Part shown: piece after piece, positions 1 through 4,826 of the stretch
How positions within the stretch are numbered: position 1 is the stretch's first letter
Layout: every line of letters starts with the position of its first letter
Assembly: GCA_021798635.1 (NCBI GenBank)
Contig: JAJZGH010000241.1
Span: 1-7,137, forward strand
DNA length: 7,137 nt
Reading direction: 5' to 3'
DNA from: Planctomycetota bacterium
Lineage (GTDB): Bacteria; Planctomycetota; Phycisphaerae; WQYP01
Program-made: the position numbers and the translations under genes
The notes under the pieces: model-generated
The model's input: only the letters and a program-made list of their open reading frames with translations
Told to the model about the DNA's origin: nothing
Databases searched by the model: none

Positions 1-1
1 C

Positions 2-493
2 GCCGCGGCTTTGTCACCGAAGATTAAAAGTCTCAATTATCTCAATAACATCATGGCCAAATGGGAAGCCATTGACGCCGGCGTACCGGAAGCGGTGATG
101 CTTAATCCGCTGGGATTTATCTGCGAATGCACAGCGGATAATATTTTTATCGTGCGTGACGGCCGATTGCTAACGCCCGCGGAAGAAAGCGGCATCCTCC
201 TGGGCATCACCCGGGAAGTGGTACTGGAACTCTCGGTGTCGGCCGGTATTCCAACCCGACAAACCAATCTCACCCGTTATGATTTATACACCGCGGATGA
301 ATGTTTTCTCACCGGCACCGGTGCGGAAGTGGTGCCCGTAACCAGCGTGGATAAACGCCTGATCGGCGATGGGAAAGTTGGGCCGATCACCCGGCAGCTT
401 ACCACTCTATTTCATCATTACGCCCGCACCGGAGAAACAACAGCCGCCTATCCAACGCCCCCCGCACGCGAAAAGCTCCCAACCGGAGTTTAA
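2..493 (+). CDS. ilvE: Branched-chain amino acid aminotransferase, C-terminal part (5' truncated by window edge)
   Basis: This is a fold-type IV PLP aminotransferase, which interconverts leucine, isoleucine or valine with their 2-oxo acids using glutamate/2-oxoglutarate in the cytoplasm. The reading frame is open from base 2, so the true start lies upstream; a TTG at base 11 is inside the protein. The visible 163 residues begin at the motif IKSLNYLNN, whose lysine (codon 26-28) corresponds to the Schiff-base lysine of the family. Downstream are ECTADNIFIV (the glutamate that contacts the PLP ring nitrogen), LLTPAEESGILLGITR (the phosphate-binding 'GITR' turn) and FLTGTGAEVVPV, all in IlvE order. 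About 160 residues correspond to the C-terminal half of a roughly 300-residue enzyme. A short Thr/Pro-rich tail follows the conserved domain. IlvE is favoured over D-amino acid transaminase or aminodeoxychorismate lyase because of the NYLNN and GTGAEVVPV motifs; exact substrate is not proven. Confidence 0.93.
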   Translation, partial: AAALSPKIKSLNYLNNIMAKWEAIDAGVPEAVMLNPLGFICECTADNIFIVRDGRLLTPAEESGILLGITREVVLELSVSAGIPTRQTNLTRYDLYTADECFLTGTGAEVVPVTSVDKRLIGDGKVGPITRQLTTLFHHYARTGETTAAYPTPPAREKLPTGV

Positions 494-524
494 CAAGGGC
501 ACAATTCCTCAAAGGCATAGCAAC

Positions 525-539
525 ACTGCCAAAGGCAGT
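525..539. repeat. Small perfect hairpin downstream of ilvE
   Basis: ACTGCC (525-530) and GGCAGT (534-539) form a 6-bp perfect stem with an AAA loop, 32 bases after the ilvE stop. No T-run follows, so an intrinsic terminator is not supported. The stem has the same CTGCC/GGCAG core as hairpins at 628-643 and 769-786, suggesting one repeat family. Confidence 0.5.
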
Positions 540-578
540 AGAGACCGAGCCAGAGGTTTTCATGCGAAGAGGAGTCGG

Positions 579-592
579 GAGTTAGGAGTTAG
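579..592 (+). repeat. GAGTTAG heptamer, two tandem units
   Basis: Two exact head-to-tail copies of GAGTTAG (579-585, 586-592), followed by a partial third (GAGAG). A single related GGGAGTTAG occurs at 726-734. The 7-base period matches that of the CCTGTAA array downstream. Confidence 0.6.
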
Positions 593-644
593 GAGAGTTT
601 GGACGCGCTGGCCCTGCTATTTTGCTCGGCAGGTAAAACTGCCC

Positions 645-678
645 GCTGTCACCTATAACCTGTAACCTGTCACCTACC
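645..678 (+). repeat. CCTGTAA heptamer array, copy 1
   Basis: Successive 7-base units read GCTGTCA, CCTATAA, CCTGTAA, CCTGTCA and a partial CCTACC. The period is strictly seven bases. The array follows directly on the hairpin at 628-643. Confidence 0.7.
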
Positions 679-690
679 GTGACCCACGGA

Positions 691-709
691 AAAGGTGTCA
701 GGTACCTTT
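691..709. repeat. AAAGGT...ACCTTT hairpin
   Basis: AAAGGT (691-696) pairs with ACCTTT (704-709) around a 7-base loop GTCAGGT. It sits next to another small stem, CCGTG/CACGG (677-681 and 685-689). The string GGTGTCAGGTACC looks like an interspersed repeat I have seen in intergenic DNA of other bacteria, but that is memory and not verified here. Confidence 0.45.
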
Positions 710-768
710 AAAGTGACGTGGCGGTGGGAGTTAGAAGAGCAAGGAATCGCGGGCACCGCCAATTGACA

Positions 769-786
769 CGGCAGATAAATCTGCCG
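769..786. repeat. CGGCAGAT/ATCTGCCG inverted repeat
   Basis: An 8-base perfect inverted repeat with a 2-base centre (AA at 777-778); as RNA the loop would open to four or more bases. It is followed by GGCTA, as is the related hairpin at 4635-4653. It is the middle element of the second module copy. Confidence 0.6.
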
Positions 787-803
787 GCTAACATTTACTG
801 TCC

Positions 804-832
804 CCTGTAACTGTAACCTGTAACCTGTAACC
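804..832 (+). repeat. CCTGTAA heptamer array, copy 2
   Basis: Units are CCTGTAA (804-810), CTGTAA with one base missing (811-816), CCTGTAA (817-823), CCTGTAA (824-830) and a partial CC. It ends about 100 bases before the ricT start, just upstream of a possible promoter. Confidence 0.75.
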
Positions 833-843
833 GAGTCGTGTGG

Positions 844-872
844 TTTTATTCCGCGTGGAAGACGATTACAAT
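844..872 (+). promoter_or_regulatory. Possible sigma-70-type promoter for ricT
   Basis: TACAAT at 867-872 matches the -10 consensus in five of six positions. The upstream hexamer at the right distance (TTTTAT, 844-849) is a poor -35. A start near 879 would leave a leader of about 50 bases before the ATG at 931. That agrees with 931, not the earlier GTG at 838, being the gene start. Sequence-only guess. Confidence 0.25.
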
Positions 873-930
873 ATGGTTTGATGGATTTTGTTTTGTCCGC
901 CAATGGGATCATCTGATCGGACGAGAAGCT

Positions 931-2208
931 ATGCCGATATCGCTTGAAATTATGCCGCTGGAACCAGTCGTTCCACCACCGCCACCGCCAAAAACCATGG
1001 TGGTGCGCTACGGCTATCTGAAACTTATTGGGGAATTTCAAAGCGATGTTAAAGAAAAAGTCGGATGCGGGTCGCGCATGGTGGTGCGTTCAAGTCGCGG
1101 CGTAGAAATGGCGGAAATGCTGACAACCGTCTGCGGCAACGGCGGGTGTAATAAATCCATCACGCGCGACAAACTGCTGGATTATATTGACCAATCGGGC
1201 GGGAAGGATTTTCCGTTTTCGGACAGCGGTCGGGTTCTGCGCGTGGCCACCGCGCAAGATATTGCGGAGCAAGCTCGCCTGGACAGCCAGCGCGCCCACT
1301 ACTTGAAAATATCCCGCAGCATGGTGGAAGTGCACCGCGTGCCAATGAAAATGGTGGATGTGGAATTCCTCCTGGGCGGGGAAAAGGTTGTCTTTTATTT
1401 TATCAGTGAACACCGGGTGGATTTCCGGTCCCTGGTTCGCGATATGGCGCATCAGTTGCATGCGCGAATTGATCTGCGGCAGGTCGGTGCACGGGATGAA
1501 GCCCGGCTGGTAGCGGATTATGAAAAATGCGGCCAGCACTGCTGCTGCAAGCAATTTCTCAAGGTGCTTACGCCGATTTCCATGCGCTCCGCCAAAGTAC
1601 AGAAAGCAACATTAGATCCGGCGAAAATCAGCGGCCGTTGCGGCCGCCTGATGTGCTGCCTGCGTTATGAAGATGAAACCTATGAAGATTTGCGCAAGCG
1701 CTTGCCGCGAAAACATACACGGGTTCGCACCGCTGAAGGGGAAGCATGGGTGATGGACGGCCAGATTCTGACCCAGTTGGTGCTGGTGGAATATGACAAT
1801 GGCAATCGGGCGGCGGTGCCGATGGAAGGTATTGAGGCTTTTGACCTGCCAAAACCCTTGAATGCCGAGGGGCGGGCCAAGCAATTTCCCGGCGACGGAG
1901 AAAATGTCGCCCCGGAGTTACCGCGCCCCGGCCAGACCCCGCGAAAGCCCGGCGATCAGGCGAATAATCGTCCTGCCGCAAGCCCCCAAAATAGAGCGCC
2001 GACGGCCCCGCCGCACCGCCAGCTTGATAAGCCCGGCAGGCCACCGCAGCGCAACCCCGGTAATAATAATGCCAGGGGCCGAGGCAAAAATTCCGGCAAT
2101 CAAGGCCCGCAATCTCAACATTATCAGAAACAACAGCCGCCGCCGCCCAGACCGTTCCCGGATTCAAATGCGCCACCGCCTGAGCCACCGGCGATTGATC
2201 CGGGATAA
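931..2208 (+). CDS. ricT: PSP1 / RicT (YaaT) family protein with extended low-complexity tail
   Basis: Predicted cytoplasmic protein of 425 residues. In Bacillus subtilis RicT works with RicA and RicF, binds iron-sulfur clusters and affects RNA maturation by RNase Y; the role outside Firmicutes is uncertain. Seen here: a hexaproline run (15-20); a PSP1-type region including RVLRVAT, PMKMVDVEFLL, VVFYFISEHRVDFRSLVRDM and RIDLRQVGARDEA; then the cysteine motifs CGQHCCCKQFL (C200, C204-206) and KISGRCGRLMCCLRYE (C237, C242, C243). Extra cysteines at 46, 68 and 73 are not in the family pattern I recall. From about residue 320 the protein is a Pro/Asn/Gln/Arg-rich tail, making it much longer than the roughly 275-residue Bacillus protein. 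The frame is open from GTG 838, but I chose ATG 931: the 31 extra residues look unlike the family, and a promoter-like -10 lies inside them. The SD is weak (GGACGAG, 919-925). RicA and RicF are not in the window. Confidence 0.88.
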   Translation: MPISLEIMPLEPVVPPPPPPKTMVVRYGYLKLIGEFQSDVKEKVGCGSRMVVRSSRGVEMAEMLTTVCGNGGCNKSITRDKLLDYIDQSGGKDFPFSDSGRVLRVATAQDIAEQARLDSQRAHYLKISRSMVEVHRVPMKMVDVEFLLGGEKVVFYFISEHRVDFRSLVRDMAHQLHARIDLRQVGARDEARLVADYEKCGQHCCCKQFLKVLTPISMRSAKVQKATLDPAKISGRCGRLMCCLRYEDETYEDLRKRLPRKHTRVRTAEGEAWVMDGQILTQLVLVEYDNGNRAAVPMEGIEAFDLPKPLNAEGRAKQFPGDGENVAPELPRPGQTPRKPGDQANNRPAASPQNRAPTAPPHRQLDKPGRPPQRNPGNNNARGRGKNSGNQGPQSQHYQKQQPPPPRPFPDSNAPPPEPPAIDPG

Positions 2209-2273
2209 TTATCCGGAACCCCAGACGACTGCCCCATGATGCCGATCGCCCATAATTTTCCATCCATCATGAT

Positions 2274-2278
2274 AAGGA
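2274..2278 (+). promoter_or_regulatory. Ribosome binding site for the EVE-domain gene
   Basis: AAGGA lies 8 bases before ATG 2287. The frame is open from ATG 2236, but this site and the conserved MPKWLLKTEP start place translation initiation at 2287. Confidence 0.7.
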
Positions 2279-2286
2279 ACAAACCC

Positions 2287-2706
2287 ATGCCCAAGTGGCT
2301 TCTTAAAACCGAACCGGATGATTACAGTTTTGAGAATCTGCTGCGCGATGGCAAAACTGTCTGGGATGGCGTTAATAATAATCTGGCGTTGATATACCTG
2401 CGGCAAATAAAAAAGGGTGACGCCCTGATGGTTTACCACACCGGCATGGAAAAAGCCATTGTGGGACTGGCGGTGGCGGCATCAGACGCATACGCTGATC
2501 CGAGAGGCGACAACCCAAAACAGGCCGTGGTGGATATTAAACCGGGCGCAAATCTGCGCTGTGCCGTCACGCTGAAGGCAGTCAAAACGCAACCGCGCCT
2601 GGCAAAATGGGAATTGCCCCGGCTTGGCCGATTATCAGTTATGCCGGTACCGGAGGAAATCTGGCAAATAATTCTAACCATGGCGGAACAGCCGTCGGCA
2701 AAGTAA
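2287..2706 (+). CDS. Standalone EVE-domain protein (THYN1-like)
   Basis: A 139-residue protein made up almost entirely of one EVE domain, a PUA-like fold that in characterised members binds modified bases in DNA or RNA. Motifs in order: MPKWLLKTEPDDYSF at the N-terminus, WDGV (26-29), LRQIKKGD (38-45), VYHTGMEKAIVG (49-60), then AYADP, and near the C-terminus RLSVMPVPEEIW. All match the THYN1/EVE pattern. Two departures stand out. The usual WDGVRN-type sequence reads WDGVNN, replacing the arginine with N30. The tryptophan usually seen in the middle strand (W-V-x-V-D) appears as AVVDI. The gene begins 78 bases after ricT. The next gene begins 24 bases after its stop, so those two are probably co-transcribed. 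Family assignment is firm; ligand and cellular role are unknown, and no methyltransferase or nuclease gene lies nearby to suggest a restriction system. Confidence 0.9.
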   Translation: MPKWLLKTEPDDYSFENLLRDGKTVWDGVNNNLALIYLRQIKKGDALMVYHTGMEKAIVGLAVAASDAYADPRGDNPKQAVVDIKPGANLRCAVTLKAVKTQPRLAKWELPRLGRLSVMPVPEEIWQIILTMAEQPSAK

Positions 2707-2721
2707 TAACTATGCCTCAAT

Positions 2722-2725
2722 GGAG
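2722..2725 (+). promoter_or_regulatory. Ribosome binding site deciding the start at 2731
   Basis: GGAG is followed by 5 bases and ATG 2731. The in-frame GTG at 2725 overlaps this site and so is an unlikely start. Confidence 0.6.
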
Positions 2726-2730
2726 TGACA

Positions 2731-4233
2731 ATGCTTCCAAACCGGGAAAAACAATCCTGGGTGCTTTCCACAGCACTGGTCATAATTCCAATTTTGCTTC
2801 TAGTTCTGGCGCTTTGGCTTTGGCCGCAGATGCGCCATGTGTACCGGCTGCCGGACTCCGCAGTTTCCACGTATCAGAAAGCGTTGGATCACGCGGTACC
2901 GCCGGGGAGCGGGCGCGTAACGCGCACAGCGGTTATTGAGCAGGCGCTGGCTGAAACACTGGGCCAATTAAGCGATGCTGCCGCGCTGCCCGATTCGCAA
3001 GAATCCGCGCCTTTACAGGATATGCTGCGAGACAACGCCCAGGTGGGACGATGGGCCGGGGCGGTGATGACCTTTCCGCGCTCCGGGCGTGTGGCCTTGT
3101 TCAACTGGGGGTTACGCAGCGCGAATTTGCCGATTGTCAATCACGTGTTTTCAAGATGGTCGGTCCAGCGCCTTGCCGCCCTACGCGCTTTAGTAAAAAT
3201 GCCCGGCCCGTTCGCCGATGCCATGATCATGCGGCTGTTACAGGACCCGGTTTTTGTCGTGCGTTTAGCGGTGATGGCGGCACTTTATAATCGGCGGCCC
3301 ACCGTGGCGGAAATGGCCCTTCTGCGGCAATGGGCGGCAGAGAAAAACCTGGGCGGCTTGGCCAAACCCCGGCGCTGGAAAATGTTTCTGTTTGGTCGCG
3401 AGGCGGTAAATGCCACACCGGTACTCTACCGAATGAACAGGCAAAGCAATCTGATTGACACCCGACAATTTGCCGCGGCACTTTTAGCGCGATGGAGCCT
3501 GCCAACACCCTTACCGGCCAAGGCGGACAAAGAACCGGTGGAAAGTCCCGCAGCATTCATGCCGGCGGCGATAGTTCATGGCAGTGCAACAGCCGATCGG
3601 GCGCGGCCAAAGGTGGGCATGAAGTCGGTGCGAAAAGCGATGACCGAGATGGGGCGTGTCGGCGCGTTGGCAAAACGGGTGAAAGCAACTTTAGCGGCCC
3701 AGTACCGCACCCTGATCACGATGGCGACTGCCATGCCCTGGCAGAAGCAGCTATCACACATTATGGCGTTCAATGCTGCGATGTCCCGATGGATTTATCT
3801 TATTGCGCAACTTCCGCCACAACAACGGCAAGCTCTGTTCAACTGGGCTCGCTCCCGCACACAGGATGTGGAACTGATACGACTGGTAATGTCACAAAAC
3901 CCCGGCCAGCGATTACGCGCCGCCGCCGTTGCCCCAAAATTGCACGGCACCCAGCGCGTCTGGCTGGTGCAGCGCCTGCTGACGGATCAAAGCGTTACGG
4001 TGGAACTGACCATGCTGCATGAATTATGGACTCTGCACCCCTCCGCCCAACTGCGGAAAATGTTAATTCACTGGACCAACCTTGAACCCCTCCCCAAAGG
4101 CCACAGCCCGCAGGTCATCATCTTCAACGGCAAAAAATATACCGTGAACCGCACCATAACCCTGAGCCGCTACCGCACCGCCCGGCGAATCGGCGCCCTG
4201 CTGCTGCAGCGCTGGAAGAGACCGGCCCCCTAG
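2731..4233 (+). CDS. Single-pass membrane protein of unknown function with a duplicated helical module
   Basis: I do not recognise this 500-residue protein. A single hydrophobic helix at about residues 10-32 follows a short charged start (MLPNREKQ), so it is probably membrane-anchored by its N-terminus; topology is unclear. The rest looks mainly helical and rich in Ala, Leu and Arg. Two stretches align with only one gap: residues 116-201 and 362-448. Both contain P...R.ALFNW (P116/R120/W126; P362/R366/W372), then an RL pair, an RLL about 21 residues later, a D, V, L, L spacing and a final P (190/437) and W (201/448). The pattern resembles HEAT-like alpha-solenoid repeats. Between them lie a Pro/Ala-rich linker (about 258-290) and a basic helical stretch (about 290-360). 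The C-terminus is basic. It starts 24 bases after the EVE gene with its own SD. It could be a scaffold or protein-interaction membrane factor; this is inference only. Confidence 0.85.
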   Translation: MLPNREKQSWVLSTALVIIPILLLVLALWLWPQMRHVYRLPDSAVSTYQKALDHAVPPGSGRVTRTAVIEQALAETLGQLSDAAALPDSQESAPLQDMLRDNAQVGRWAGAVMTFPRSGRVALFNWGLRSANLPIVNHVFSRWSVQRLAALRALVKMPGPFADAMIMRLLQDPVFVVRLAVMAALYNRRPTVAEMALLRQWAAEKNLGGLAKPRRWKMFLFGREAVNATPVLYRMNRQSNLIDTRQFAAALLARWSLPTPLPAKADKEPVESPAAFMPAAIVHGSATADRARPKVGMKSVRKAMTEMGRVGALAKRVKATLAAQYRTLITMATAMPWQKQLSHIMAFNAAMSRWIYLIAQLPPQQRQALFNWARSRTQDVELIRLVMSQNPGQRLRAAAVAPKLHGTQRVWLVQRLLTDQSVTVELTMLHELWTLHPSAQLRKMLIHWTNLEPLPKGHSPQVIIFNGKKYTVNRTITLSRYRTARRIGALLLQRWKRPAP

Positions 4234-4260
4234 TGCCGCTACGTCAGGTACGCCATCGTC

Positions 4261-4370
4261 GCCGTTGCTCGTAGAGCACCGGATGATAATCCGGTGGTTG
4301 ATCCAATGCCGCCAACCCACCACCGGGTTGTCACCACGGTGCTCTATCACGCGATGTTGCCCCGAGCGGC
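4261..4370. repeat. Large imperfect palindrome just after the 2731-4233 gene
   Basis: TAGAGCACCG (4272-4281) pairs perfectly with CGGTGCTCTA (4337-4346). After a small internal loop (4282-4284 against 4333-4336), 4285-4298 pairs with 4319-4332 as 14 consecutive pairs, two of them G-T. The 20-base apical loop is 4299-4318. Weaker outer matches (GCC and GCTCG at 4261-4271 against CGAGCGGC at 4363-4370) extend the symmetry. No T-run follows, so it is not a standard intrinsic terminator, though it could stall or protect the 3' end of the upstream mRNA. The arm also resembles the D-arm/anticodon-arm part of a tRNA. Confidence 0.65.
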
Positions 4371-4380
4371 CAAAAATCGT

Positions 4381-4394
4381 CCCGGCGCGCCGGG
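4381..4394. repeat. Perfect 14-base palindrome CCCGGCGCGCCGGG
   Basis: Fully self-complementary G+C sequence with no spacer, 10 bases after the larger palindrome. Such a site could bind a dimeric protein or be chance in GC-rich DNA. Confidence 0.45.
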
Positions 4395-4634
4395 ATCGCA
4401 AACCGGCCATTACTCGGACAGGCTCCCTGGGCAGTCCTTCCCCCCGCTTCCTGCTGTGAATTAATGTTTTTCACGCTCCGCAGCTTCGCGTTATTTTGGA
4501 CGGAAGTTATCATGACCGTTGGGCGGGGCCATTTTTCTGGGCAGCGCCGATATAACACTAAGTCAGGCAGAAATCACAACGTTTTTTACCGTCGCGCCAA
4601 GAGCCGGTCAGAGATTTTTTTATCCTGTGTTCCA

Positions 4635-4679
4635 CCACCGGCAGAGCCGGCGGCTATGTGAAGTTTCCTCACACCGCCG
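4635..4679 (+). promoter_or_regulatory. Two overlapping, mutually exclusive hairpins
   Basis: Hairpin A pairs CCACCGGC (4635-4642) with GCCGGCGG (4646-4653) around AGA, with one A-C mismatch. Hairpin B pairs CGGCGG (4648-4653) with CCGCCG (4674-4679) and TGTGA (4657-4661) with TCACA (4669-4673) around loop AGTTTCC, with a 3-base bulge (4654-4656). Bases 4648-4653 are shared, so only one can form. It lies about 150 bases upstream of the 4827 start. This could be a leader switch, or simply a repeat-family hairpin beside another stem. Confidence 0.4.
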
Positions 4680-4759
4680 CGTTGCCCGGAAATATTGCCG
4701 CAGCCTGAGTGTATCGTGTTGTGACATCGGCTCGACCGGACGGCGTTGCTATCGTAATA

Positions 4760-4788
4760 TTGCATTTATTGTTTCTCGCAATTGTAAA
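4760..4788 (+). promoter_or_regulatory. Weak sigma-70-like promoter candidate upstream of the 4827 gene
   Basis: TTGCAT (4760-4765), a 17-base spacer and TGTAAA (4783-4788) lie in a locally A+T-rich patch, putting transcription start near 4795 and leaving a leader of about 30 bases. If this is the promoter, the hairpins at 4635-4679 would not be in the mRNA. Both hexamers are poor matches. Confidence 0.2.
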
Positions 4789-4813
4789 CACCGGGACGGG
4801 CATCATTGTCCTT

Positions 4814-4818
4814 GGAAG
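4814..4818 (+). promoter_or_regulatory. Ribosome binding site deciding the start at 4827
   Basis: GGAAG sits 8 bases before ATG 4827. The frame is open from TTG 4806, which has no such site upstream, so 4827 is preferred. Confidence 0.6.
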
Positions 4819-4826
4819 CGAACAAT

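Larger units (their letters stand above)
577..832 (+). repeat. Two degenerate direct copies of a hairpin-plus-heptamer module (577-678 and 726-832)
   Basis: Both copies have the same three elements in the same order. First comes GGGAGTTAG (577-585; 726-734). Then comes a GGCAG...CTGCC hairpin (628-643; 769-786). Last comes a run of CCTGTAA-type heptamers (645-678; 804-832). Intervening bases are not conserved and the element spacing differs by a few bases, so this is either an old duplication or independent insertion of a composite repeat. The 679-725 segment between the copies carries another hairpin (691-709). No reading frame here resembles a protein. Confidence 0.6.
4234..4826. other. Long non-coding stretch with structured elements
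   Basis: Nearly 600 bases without a credible gene. Reading frames here (for example around 4464-4661 and 4519-4872) lack ribosome sites and give compositions unlike proteins. It holds the large imperfect palindrome 4261-4370, a perfect palindrome 4381-4394, two overlapping hairpins 4635-4679 and a possible promoter near 4760-4788. T-runs at 4582-4587 and 4614-4620 are not preceded by convincing stems. Confidence 0.6.

Noticed and set aside
838..930. N-terminal extension of RicT from GTG 838
   Set aside because: The extra 31 residues do not resemble the family, no ribosome site precedes 838, and a promoter-like -10 lies within this stretch.
494..930. CRISPR array
   Set aside because: The repeats are 7-base tandem units without 25-40-base repeats or unique spacers, and no cas genes are present.
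2203..2214. Palindrome GGATAATTATCC over the ricT stop codon
   Set aside because: Short, A+T-centred, with no loop or T-run; likely chance.
1628..2263. 211-codon open frame on the minus strand opposite ricT
   Set aside because: It lies opposite a conserved RicT coding sequence, its peptide resembles no family, and long antisense frames are expected opposite GC-rich genes.
3492..4022. 176-codon plus-strand frame inside the 2731-4233 gene
   Set aside because: It overlaps a gene with a clear start, membrane helix and internal repeat; its translation is Gly/Arg/Ser-rich and looks like an out-of-frame shadow.
4252..4330. A tRNA gene with an Ile-like anticodon arm
   Set aside because: The D-arm and anticodon-arm resemblance is limited to about 30 bases; no matching acceptor stem, T-arm or CCA end was found, and the anticodon loop would be one base short.
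4261..4370. Integron attC site
   Set aside because: The palindrome lacks the RYYYAAC and GTTRRRY core sites at its ends and no integrase is present.
4582..4622. Intrinsic terminators at the T-runs
   Set aside because: The T-runs are preceded only by 4-5 bp interrupted stems.
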